A stretch of DNA of 64,000 bases, from contig NC_079906.1 in the NCBI RefSeq assembly GCF_024868665.1, positions 12,214,807 to 12,278,806 of the forward strand, in the 5' to 3' direction. Made by a program: the position numbers and the translations under genes. Positions 46,858-58,071 of this stretch are shown one piece after another (position 1 is the first letter of the stretch; every line of letters begins with the position of its first letter). The stretch is from Triplophysa rosa (lineage: Eukaryota > Chordata > Actinopteri > Cypriniformes > Nemacheilidae). Under the pieces are notes generated by a model. The model saw nothing but the letters and a program-made list of their open reading frames with translations. It was not told the origin of the DNA and did not search any database.

Positions 46858-47523
46858 TGCATTTGGTGCATAAATATATCCATTTATGAGTTTATTCATT
46901 GTTTACAAGTATGTGCATCCCATGACTTGGCAAAAAAATCAATTAGGCTATCTGAAGAGTTAGATCAGTTGTGTTAAGGGAAACATCAAAGATTTGTTAA
47001 GAACAGTTTGACAATCTGTTCTGTGGGCCACACCGTTGGAAGAAAATGTCACTCTGTCCGTGAAATCCAGGCTAAAGTATCATAATGTCATAATGAGATT
47101 AGGAACTTTTCACAGGCATGGTCACATATCACTCTCATGGTGTTATAACGCTGCCATCTAGTGGTGAGAAGGAGAGTATGCAGAAAAAGGAGATCTGTTT
47201 AGTCATGGTGACTCGTACACAGTAGCCTACCTGGAATTAAATGTCAGATTGTCTTCTCAGAAACATATTTTGGGCATAAAAAAGCCTTTAAATATTCATT
47301 TGGTGAAAATCGGTCAAAAATATGTAGGCCCCATGTATCTGAGAATCTGTGTCACTGTCTTCGCACTTCTTTCCATGTTTCCTTTCGACAAAGGGATGTA
47401 TGAATTTTCCCATTACTATAAGCCCTAAATAAAAAATTTTCAAAGTATAAACACTTTTGTTAAAAAAGTTACATAGAATAGATAAATAGATATACTAAAA
47501 AGAAAAAAAAACTATTATAAAAG

Positions 47524-48280
47524 TCACTGTAGATTTGGCGTTGATGCTCCCAGGTAGGTCCGCAGGTCTGAGATGTTTGATTTGATAATCTTGGCTGGTA
47601 TGGATGTCATCTCTAACCTCTGATAGGCAGCGAACCGATGGCAGCCTCCAAAAGAATAATAATAATTTCCACCCTTTTCTCCAGTGATCCACAGTACATC
47701 TATAGGAGGCACAACTGAGATTCCTGATCCTCCCTAGAAAAACCATTTTCAGTCTAGTTAGGAAAAATGAAGACCAAATATACACATCAATTTTTCTGTT
47801 TTAGTAACTAGAGGATTTGTCTTGTACCATAATGACACCTCTGCTGAAAAACTCAATATAATTTCTTACATTGCACATGGTTAACATTATAACCCCCAAA
47901 TTGCTTTATATAATGTAAAATCCACATTTATTGGCGTTATACTGATTTCCATCTGCCAAATAGCATCCAACCAACAGAACCCAACACACATCAGACCATT
48001 ATAGCTTCCATTAAAACTAATTCCAATTATAATCATTAAATCTATTACAACTTCTGTGATGGTTCCAATTGTTTTTTTGTTTTGTTTTTCAGGAAGGACA
48101 ATGTAAATATATTAATTAGTGGAATTGTTTATGTACCTGTATGCTCGTCATGAGACTTTGGATCTTCTGCTCGTCTATCACAGGCGGAATGGGTCGTATG
48201 ATCACATCCATTGGGATGAGATGAACGTCCGGAATGTTGTAAGAATGGATCGAGCGGTTTTCTCTCATTAAACTTCCCAT
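47524..48280 (-). CDS. srxn1: Sulfiredoxin 1
   Basis: A cytosolic ATP-dependent enzyme that reduces the cysteine sulfinic acid of over-oxidised 2-Cys peroxiredoxins, restoring peroxide defence. Two coding exons: 48137-48280 and 47524-47733 (phase 0), 117 residues. The catalytic motif FGGCHR is present, with the active cysteine at about residue 79. The preceding [20 protein letters not shown], the later '[20 protein letters not shown]', and the C-terminus TPNLQ follow the sulfiredoxin family closely. The N-terminus is shorter than the glycine-rich human one. The start at 48280 ([19 protein letters not shown]) is chosen over 48310 (MNPFWIYTRN), whose first residues do not fit the family; 48268 is another option. 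The intron position before VVPPIDV agrees with a two-exon gene. Upstream lie an NRF1-type site and a CCAAT box. Confidence 0.95.
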
Positions 48281-48397
48281 ATTACGGGTGTATATCCAGA
48301 ACGGGTTCAAAGTTGGAGTGCCAGTGCACTTTCTGAAAACATCTCAGAGTTTGAAGCATCACTGTTTAATGTTTAAGAAACGAGGAAGTGTTGTTCC

Positions 48398-48408
48398 TGC
48401 GCATGCGC
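48398..48408. promoter_or_regulatory. srxn1: NRF1 (nuclear respiratory factor) site of srxn1
   Basis: TGCGCATGCGC is the palindromic NRF1 consensus, about 120 bases upstream of the start codon. It fits a housekeeping, oxidative-metabolism promoter without a TATA box. Confidence 0.65.
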
Positions 48409-48447
48409 TGGTAAACCCCGCCTTCTCTCTTCCGTTTGCATTACAGA

Positions 48448-48452
48448 CCAAT
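48448..48452 (+). promoter_or_regulatory. srxn1: CCAAT box upstream of srxn1
   Basis: CCAATCA in the plus orientation, 40 bases beyond the NRF1 site. A CCCCGCC GC-box-like sequence (about 48416-48422) lies between them. Confidence 0.4.
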
Positions 48453-48501
48453 CAAAACAGCAGTTGGTGCATTCTAATGAAGTGGTATTAAATAATATCA
48501 T

Positions 48502-48968
48502 CAGTGTTGGGTGTGACTGGTTACTAAGTAATTAGTTACTGTAATTTAATTACTTTTCCCTTGAAAAAAGTAAAGTAAGGGATTATTCTTTTTTTACTTT
48601 TACTTCTGATGTAATTGAACTAAATACTGTGTAATATATGCAATAGTGGAACTGACATCAAAATTATAAGTCTAACTTTAAAATCTGTGCCCTAATGTAT
48701 AATCCTCACATTTGTAATGCTTCAATCAGTTAATAATACTACTTTATGTAGTTTTATATCATTTATATTAATGAATTAAAAGAGCCGTTTCATGTTTATC
48801 CTTGAATCACTTAACTAATCAAGGTTGATGTAGGATATAGAAAGTAATTAGTAATAAGTAATTAAATACTTTTGGAGAGTTATTTGTACAGTAATCTAAT
48901 TACACTATTGAATATGTAATTAGTAACTAGTAATTAATTACTTTTTCAAAGTAACTTGGCCAACACTG
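48502..48968. mobile_element. hAT-type MITE, 467 bp, with perfect 8-bp target duplication
   Basis: It starts CAGTGTTGGG and ends CCAACACTG, with identical octamers AATATCAT at 48494-48501 and 48969-48976. The interior repeats GTAATTAGTTACT/AGTAATTAATTAC motifs near both ends and has no coding capacity. It inserted about 220 bases upstream of the srxn1 start, immediately behind the proximal promoter. Confidence 0.9.
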
Positions 48969-48976
48969 AATATCAT

Positions 48977-51900
48977 GAACCCAAATAATTGTTAAATCTT
49001 AAAAATAGTATTATTAATTATAAATGTATTTTAATGTTTTAGCTGCAACAAAATGCTAGAGACTACCCCCTGTAATATTTTTCTGTATGTAGGTTGTTTT
49101 AAGATAAACTCAGTCGTGCACTTTGCTCTCTGTGGACTGTTAATGGTAAGTAACACATGAACATTCGGATCTCTAAATGCTGTGACCTGATTCTTCTGAC
49201 AGGAGCAGAAGGGAGGTTTGGGCCTATACTGCCACTGCCAGCAGGCTGTAACGGGCAGATGGGTTTGCACACAAACAGCAGAAAACATCAAGAGCAGTCA
49301 GGCTGGCACACACAGAAACTGAAGAGAAGAGAAGGTGAAGAGAAAGTCTGGATAATGAGGCACTGCTAGAAGGAGATGTTAATTTATTCTGTGCTGTAAC
49401 AAGACAAACTGTCCACTCGGATTATACCCATTTATATAGCTGTAAACTTTTAAAGCCGTATTTAAATTCAATTAATATAATCCATAATTTGTTAGAAGCA
49501 ATCTAAGATGTCATATTGTCGTAACTGCACCATGAGCACTGCACACCACATCACATCTAGCAAACATCTGCTAATCAGTTTCTACCTTCGTAATAGCTAC
49601 AACAAAAACAACAATTCAAGAAAAATAACTAAAATAATGAAGGTTTCATATTTTGCCAATTTTGCTGTTTTTCCTTAGCTTTTCAAAAGAACAATGAGAT
49701 TTGGCAAGTGTGAGCTGGGATCTGACTGCAGTGAAACATAACTACCAGCAGATGTCATGCAAACGTCATTCCTGTTGACGTCAATGCATCAGAGTTATTA
49801 ATATAATAAGTTCCAAAACAGCCCTGAGCATTTATTATAATTAACTACAAGTAAAATGTTCTGTACAACATCAACACATTTATTATATGTTTAAAATATA
49901 TATAATATTAGGTTACATTGTTAATATTTTACATTTTATATGACACTTTTCATATATTGAAAAAAATAAGCACTTGGTTCCAATATATAGAAATGTATTA
50001 CAGTATTTATTACATTGCATTATGTTTCCAGTATATTCCCAAATATTTTTGTTTCATAGAGGTGTAGCCATATAACCATACCAGTTTCTTTTAAACAAGT
50101 ACACATGATTGGATGGTAATCACTCCTACTTGTTTTACATTGTATCAGCAAATTCATTCTCTGGTATCTGAACCCATGATATTGCTGTTGCAAGTACAGG
50201 GAAACATATCTGAAAGTGACTGAGAGGCAGCTCTTGTCTCTTTATCTCTTTATATTTAATCAGTAACTTGAACTTGTATAGCCTTGAGACAGGAATATTT
50301 TAAACACATGCCCACAGCACGCACAAACCATTTCCACACCACACATACTGTATTATGTGTTAATTCTACAGGGTTCCGTCAACATTGTGATTCTCTTTCC
50401 ATCTTCCTTTGTCTCTTGTATTATACGATTCATGAGAACATGTGGCAGTAAAAGATGAAACTCTTAGGATGTGTGTTATCAGGGTTCTTTACTGAGAGTT
50501 GAGTGGTTTAGGGTTGCATGTTCAATATTGTAGATGGTGGTGTTTAATAATTAATTCTTATGAATTCTAATGGTTCCACAAAGGGACGTAGCATCACCAC
50601 ACTGACTTTAGTTACACTGAGACCCCCCCACGAAAAAAAAAATCTTCAGGTTTACACGATTCACATAAATGAACCTATTTTTTTTCAAAAGGCGAATTTC
50701 GAAAATTACGGCGAAGTTTAAATAAAACTAATTAAACTTAGACTTCATTTATATTGAAGTTAAATAGTTATATACATGGGACATGAATATATACAACTGG
50801 AGGATATTGTGGTAGCTTTGAATCAACTTAAAGGGACAGTTCACTCAAAAATATTCTCTCATCATTAATTTACCCTTGTGTCGTAATTACACTTTATTCA
50901 CCATCATTTTGCAGTAAACCTGCCACAATACAATAATTGGTCATAATGAAAAAGAAGGAAAATATGTGCATTACAGTGTATCATATTTACATGTGGCATG
51001 TGTTAATAATATTAATACTGTTAATAATACTGCATTTTTTTAATTCATTTTAAAGTACAAACTAATGCAGACTTAATGGACTACTCAACCCCAGCTGTTC
51101 TGCATGAACAGTTCATACATTTTTTAATGCTTTTAGATGCATCTCCGGTCTGAAAACATGACCCATAAACAGCATTGATCTGTTTCTCGGCTCACTTTGT
51201 CTCTCCGCTCCGCTCTGACTGTCTGTTTAATGAACCGTCTGACTGATGCTTAAGCAAAACTTATTATGTTCACTTTTTAAAGACATGTTATTACATTAAA
51301 AACTTTTATTAATCTTAAATGTAGGCTAATAGTTGAAAAACAGATGTCTCTACCTGGAAGTTAATGTATTTAACCAAGAACCGTTTAAATGCCCTTAAGG
51401 GGGCAGAAGAGAGCCAGCCTTCTCTCATTTTTACATTTTTAACTGCATCACTTGAGGGAACTGTTAATGTGATATAACAGTGAATTCACAGCCATCTGTT
51501 AAATCGCAGGCAACACAGGCAAACTAAAACAGTCCCTTCTCTGCTAGCGCTGCATGGCAGCGAAGGACACAATGTTTGAATCTGACTCCTGTTTCCAATT
51601 TCCTGGACAACTGCTCTCTCCTGACGTCTCTCTCTGTCTTTCTATCTTTCTTTCTTTCTCGGTGCTATTCAGCTCTGAGTGCTGCATCTTTGTAGGGCCA
51701 GAGAGTAACATAAAATCAATGTTTCATTAACATTTAATGAGTTAGACTGGCTTAACAGCACCAGAACAGATGCAGTGCCAGCTTTCAGATTGACTTTAGC
51801 TGCTGACTTGACAACAGTTTTGAACTTTTTCTCAGGATACTTATAGGCTTGGTGCATAAAGGGAAGGCTGATCCCAGTTCAGCATCAAGTTCTTTCATTA

Positions 51901-51984
51901 TTGCTGAGATGAGTGTTGTGAGAGCAGGGCACACGCGGTGTCTCTGTGTTTATGCCCTTCATCTACGTACACTACAGGCTTCGT
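48977..51984. other. Intergenic between srxn1 and scrt2, first part
   Basis: No supported gene. It holds a partial TTAAAGGG-family element at 50828-50890 and AT-rich DNA. Short frames at 49031-49369 lie on both strands with no domain. Confidence 0.5.
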
Positions 51985-51991
51985 ATCTCAA

Positions 51992-52935
51992 CAACACATC
52001 CTCACTCCCGACTCGCTCGGTCAGCGCCCTTCGGAGTCACTTTTGAACGCGCAGGGTACCCCTTTGGCGTCGTTTTTCGACGTGAGGGGCACGCGAATTT
52101 TACCGTCATTATTAAAATGTATATTAGACATAGTTTGCAATGATGATGTTTCGGGGATTAATTTAAGTTTAATGGCCAGGATAATTGCGTTTACATGACG
52201 CTAATCAGACAGTTTGAGAAAGTAATGTAACCGTTTATTTATCGTAATATAAAACAAATAATACAAGCATGTCGTTCAAAAATACAGATATTCCAAGGAT
52301 ACCAACGCGAAACCATCGATTTCCGAAAGCGATAACCGTCCAAAGTAAATCTCAAATCCAGTGAAGAACGACGTTCAAATATTGCCGCCAGAGGAAGTTA
52401 CGATAGCTTCGATGCCATTGGCTCTCCCGTGTCTCGTGACCGCTCGCGTCATTTCGTTGGCTTTGAACGTGAAACGGTATTGGCTCCCGCGACCGACTGC
52501 ATCTAGCTGTTCCGGTTTATCTTTTCAATGGGAGCCGACTTCATGTATTCACGAACACGCACGGCATCTTCAGGTAAAGTTATCGTACGGCTTTGGTGCA
52601 AAAAGGTCTTCAAAACGAGTTGTTTTTTGTTATATTTTGTAATGCTTTTGGTCAGTTTGTGCAATAAATACACGTGACTGTACTTTTATTCGCGTGTTGT
52701 GTTTTAAATGGCTGAGAAGTGGATAGGGTTAGGTTTAGGGTGAGGTTGGGGTTAGTTGCTACAAAATATTCAAACCATAAAAAATTATGAAATGCTAAGA
52801 ATTGCACGCATCTCGGTCTGGAGCATTTAGCAAACAGAAACGCAGTTCCCTGTTCCCCGAAAAACGACGCCCTGCGCGTTCAAACGTGACGCCGATGGGC
52901 GCAGACCGTGACGAGTCGGGAGTGAGAACGGGTTG
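51992..52935. mobile_element. GC-rich DNA transposon with about 75-bp inverted repeats
   Basis: Left end 'caacacatcctcactcccga', then ctcg, and right end 'cgagtcgggagtgagaacgg', then gttg, are inverted copies. Similarity continues inward (AACGCGCAGGG, GGCGTCGTTTTTCG) with a small insertion on the left. ATCTCAA flanks both ends (51985-51991 and 52936-52942), a 7-bp duplication that could be read as 8. The body is CpG-rich compared with its surroundings and has no transposase. The superfamily was not identified. Confidence 0.85.
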
Positions 52936-52942
52936 ATCTCAA

Positions 52943-55900
52943 CGCTGTGGGCAAGTTTTTACATTATATAACCATGATCAGTGTTTGTGGGTCTGTTTGA
53001 ATTGTTGCTCTCTTTAAAAAATGGATGAATGAGGTAGAAAGTCGATAAAATGGAACAGACACATCAGACTGCTTGTGCTATTGATTTTATTGTTCATAAA
53101 CATCACTATTGGCTTTACCTCTCATAACAGGCCAAATGTAGTATCAGAAGTGGAAAAATCTATACGTCTTTACACAGAGAGGAAGAAATAAGCTAAAGAG
53201 AGAAGGCAAGGGAGAAAATGAGAGACAATTTGAAATCTCTCAAGGACCATATGGAGGGCTGTGAGTTGCCTACCATATGCTGAAGGCTTTTGTCATGGAA
53301 ATAACTCTTTATTTTTTTGGCACTTCATGTTATTGTTCAGCCAGGCTGGGCACTTCCACAAAAGAAAAAAAATAAGAGAAAGAGAGACATGGAGAGATCC
53401 TGGTGAACAGAGAGAATAATCAGCATTGTTAATATTGCTGGTAGCTACAGCAGGTAATGAACCGATGGAGTCCCTGATCCTTTCCAACCTGTCCAGGGTT
53501 CGACTGTTCGGAAAAGGTAAAGCAAATGTCTCATGCGACTTCTCATTATTGCTGAGATCTATATACACATATACATTTACACTCGTTTCAGGAATAATGC
53601 TTTTCTTTCTTTGTCTTATCAGGTTTCTGACATTTCGTCATGTTTGTGGGAAAATATTTTTCTGGAAAAGAGAATGAAGAGCTGATGGTAGACCTTTGAA
53701 ACAGCCTTAAGAAATGCTCTACATTACAGCAAACTTTGCATAATCAGAATTTCCTCTCAAACCCTATTATAAAGATTGACAATGGAACAAATCCAAACGT
53801 AAAGTAACTTTCAGGTCATAGAAGACCGTGTGTTGATTCTCAAACAGTGGGTGTGTCAGAATAATGAAAGATGGTTTCAGAACAAAAGCGGGATGGGTGT
53901 CCATCAATGATGCTGAGCTCTGCTAGGACACGGCATGCCAATGTACCAGGTCAGAAATGGATGGATAAGAGATGAAGTGCAGGAGAAAAATGGGAGGGGA
54001 AACTCGTTATCTATTCCCTGCAGGTTTTGGCCCATTACTTAGATTGTGCCGTCCTTTTTACAATATGTAAAAAGCTGACAGAGCCTTTGGCTGCTGCTGC
54101 TCGACCTACCTCCCAAGGTCAAACGCAGACTCAATTATATTCCTTGACTACTGTCTGTCCACCAACACCTGTTAACCCCTTAGGGATCTGCCTATTCACT
54201 TTGACATGAGCTACATCTGTATATGTTTAAGTACATGTGCCTGTATGTGAAATATATGCTGATTCATATTTTTGGATCCAAAGTAACTTACAATGAGAGA
54301 ATGTACTAATCATATATGGAGAGTAATGAACTTCTCTGTCACTGAAGTACATTTTTAAGGTAAAACAAACAGTAGACTCTAAATTCTAATTGTATGAGCT
54401 GCATTCAAAGGTGTAAAATGACTATAACTGCACACCTGTGATCTCTGCCAAGATGACATAAGTTAGGATAATTAAAAAATCTGAAAATTATTCATTAAAA
54501 CATATTCATTGTTTATGTATTATTAATTTGTTTACTGAACTTTTTGGTGTTTTTATCATATTGCTATTGCTGCAGTAAAAAAATGAACACACTGCTTGTC
54601 ATGGTTTATTGCTTTACACTCTTTTCCTTCTTAATGGTGGTAATAAAATATCATTATTATAAAGTAAACTGTTCCACGGATGTAAAAAGAGAGACTGATT
54701 ACACAATTGTACCTCTCATCCTTTCATCTCCAAACACCTTCTGATCTTTATTATACAGCAGCGGCACATCGATGCCATATGCTCAGTTATTACCAGCAAT
54801 TCTGCCATTAAGCCTCTATTTTGTTTCATCTCCATCCTGAACTCATCACCCCCTCACCCCAAACACCGTCTGGCTGAATACAGCATTCTGATTGGTCGGT
54901 GAGAGGGGCGGGGCTGTGGGGTCATTATTTCTGGGTCTACGATTTGGGACTCCTATTTTACATGTCACTGAAACTGTCATATTCATGTCATCATCTGGCA
55001 GCTGTCGCTTATGATGGGATTTATTTGGATAGCGAGCTAAAAGCAATGAATATGTAACGCTGTGGGTTGGTCTTTTGTAATTACATTCAAAAGCTATTGC
55101 AAGACAGTAGCATTACTCCTGTAAAAAATATTGGATATGTCTAGTTAAAATTATTGCTGCTGATTCCATTATTAAAGTGTCATTTAAATTTGTAAGTACA
55201 AAATGAAGGTATTATACGTTGGATTTGCTCCTACGGGGAGCAGTATAATTATATTTTGCTGTGTATGTCATTCCTGTTTTTCTTGGTGTTTAGATATATA
55301 TACTGAAGTGTTTGGCCTTAGAAATGAATTGTAATGTCACAGACATGTGGGTGGAGTCACACAAGCACTTATAGACACTCTGGGTGGGTCCTAGCCTCAG
55401 CAGGAAATGGAACAGAAACAACGAAATGGAGAAAATTACCTTTGAGATATTTAGGAGGTTTCGTTTATTGCCATAAATGACTGCTAACAGGACAGCTGTG
55501 ATTATATAAGTGGCTGTACCTAAGAAGAATTATTGCCCATTATTCAAAGCATCATCACCTGAATTCCTCTTTATTAAACACTGCATACCGTTCCTCACCA
55601 AAAAGACTAAAATTCCTCTACAGCTGAATCATGCATATAAAGAGTTTCATTAAAGAGCAGCATCTTCAAGTTCAACGGCAGTTCAGAATCCACAATAAAA
55701 AAACAAAACAATAAATAAATAAGTACATAAATAAATACACAATAATAAATAAGGAAGGGAAAATAGTGCATAAATAAATAAATACTCAACAACAGCAATA
55801 TTGGAATGGTAGAAATGAGGTTTGTTTGATGGGTGTTTTAAGAGCATGGACAGAGCAGAGGTTAGGGGTCATACCTGCCTCTGGGTGAGGTAATCATGGA

Positions 55901-56760
55901 GCAGGAAGACAAGGGGAGGAGCTCCTGTCACTGGGAGCACATGTAGTCTGTTTAAGTGTGGTTTGTGCAGGAAGACCACCAGAGTGAGTGTTCAAGTTCT
56001 TCAGTCGTTCATGATGTTGAAAGTCCCTGTTGTCCGTGTCGTAATGAGAGATGCTGTATCCTCAATGTATCCATGCCAACCGTGGCAAACTTGATCTGCG
56101 GTCACTCTGCTCCATCATACACCAATAGTTAAAGGAAATGATTGGCACAATAAATAATTCAATAAATTAAAATGGAACCAAGTATTTGTGGGAATTTCAA
56201 TATAAAAATGACACTTATAAATAAAATACCAAAGTGTAACAAAAGTTTTCACCTTTTAGAGGTCTACAATCTTTTTTCCTTTTCTTTTTTTGCCAATACT
56301 GTCAATATTCACATTTTCATAAAAAAGTTCATGTTGGCAGTTGCAAAAGAATTCAAAATAAAAGAGCAGCATAAAAATACAAATTGATTTTCATTTCTCA
56401 AAAAGCACAAACTTGTTGCTGTCCTTTTTTATGTTTTTTTTCTCTTTTTTTGTATTTGCTATAAAACATCAGGAATCTAAATATTATTACTATTGTTAAT
56501 AATAGCATTATGCTCATAAAATTTGCATGCCAGGCCTCATAATTGTAAGTGTCTGTATGAGTGAAGTCTTTACCAAAGAAAAAAATCCAGCATCTATTCA
56601 TTAATGTCTTCTTATTATTGTTTTTTCTCGGTGAAAATATTGCTTTCTAAAAAGGGGAGAGTGGGGGAACTTGTGAAGGAGTAAGTGGAGGGTAGAGGGA
56701 TTTGTATTCTCATTTAACTCTTTTTAATCTTTCTTCTCTCTCATGCTGCATCTGCATTTG
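52943..56760. other. Intergenic and probable 3' untranslated region of scrt2
   Basis: No coding exon was recognised. The part nearest the scrt2 stop (about 56150-56760) is probably its 3' untranslated region. A GC-richer block at 54890-55060 with a CAGCTGTC E-box may be regulatory. AT-rich A/T runs dominate 55680-55790. Confidence 0.45.
54890..55060. other. Candidate conserved non-coding element 3' of scrt2
   Basis: A high-complexity block contains 'gtcatcatctggcagctgtc' and 'gcttatgatgggatttattt', combining a CATCTG and a CAGCTG E-box within 12 bases. It resembles developmental enhancer text. The 66-codon minus-strand frame over it has no similarity. Conservation was not testable here. Confidence 0.25.
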
Positions 56761-57862
56761 TTAATTCTCAGATCCAGACTCATCCTCGTCTCCGGAGCCT
56801 CTGAAGCAGGCGGACTCGTAGTGCTTGTTCAGGTACGACTTCAACGCAAAGGTTTTATTGCAACGTTTGCAGCGGTAGTGCTTGAAGGCCGAATGCGTCT
56901 GCATGTGCGCCCGTAGATTGGAACGGTCTGCGAAGGCTTTACCACAGTGGGCGCAGGCGAACGGTTTTTCACCCGTATGTGATCGCATGTGCCCCTGGAG
57001 AAGCCACGGCCGACTGAAGGCTTTGCTGCACACATGACATCTGTGCTTGAGGTTGTGGGTGAGAATATGCATGGCCAGCGCTGGCATGGACACGTAGACC
57101 TTGTCGCAGGTGGGACACTTGCGGGCCATCTTGCTGTCGAGGCTACGGTGGGTCTGCTTGTGTCGGCTCAGGTTCGAGGAGGTGGCGTAGGTCTTTCCGC
57201 ACTCGTTGCAGGTGTGTCTGGGGCCTCCGTTGCTGACCCCGCCCACTTCTTTATCTTCTGGGGCAACTTTCTTTGCTTCGACGACCTCTCCCTTCCGCCT
57301 CGATCGCCCATCGGATATGAAGAACGCGTCCATGGTGTAACCCTCAGTGAGGGACTCGCTCTCGCTGCTGAAATATCCGGGGGCCGTGAGGCCGGACTGA
57401 GGGCTGTCCGGATGTTCCAGGTCGGGTTGGCAGTATTCCCCTCCACCACTGCTGACGGGGGAGTACAGTGGATCTGACAACCCAGAGCCCAGCTTCATGT
57501 CGGCCTGCTTCTCCTCTGAGTATGCTGAAGAAATGATGTAATCCTGGATGTAGCCTGCAGCAGAAACATATTACCAATGAGCAAGTTATTCATTTATTAA
57601 CCTCTTGCTTCTCCACTGAACTGTAGGTGTGTGAAAAGCAATTACAGACACTACAGATTACAGGTATAGTGAGAACAAATAGACACAAAAAGAAACAGGT
57701 ACAATGATATTGAAACACCGCTACCACAACAGCTATATCGCGTCATCTCAGAATCAACACCATCAACAAGCATGTCCTATTGCAAAGTTTTAAGCACGTG
57801 GATTTTCATAAATAAAATAAAATATTTCTATTATCATCAGAAGAGAATGAATAAGTGAGTGC

Positions 57863-57920
<58 letters not shown>

Positions 57921-58040
57921 AATTTTACTTTAATGTTTGTCTTTTGGTATATGTTCAATACTTTGGCAATATTGTAAGAACAAGCAATCATGCCAATAAC
58001 GTACCTTGAAATTGAAAAATTGAAAATTGAAAATTGAGAG

Positions 58041-58071
<31 letters not shown>

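Noticed and set aside
56989..57477. 162-codon plus-strand frame
   Set aside because: Antisense shadow of the scrt2 zinc-finger exon.
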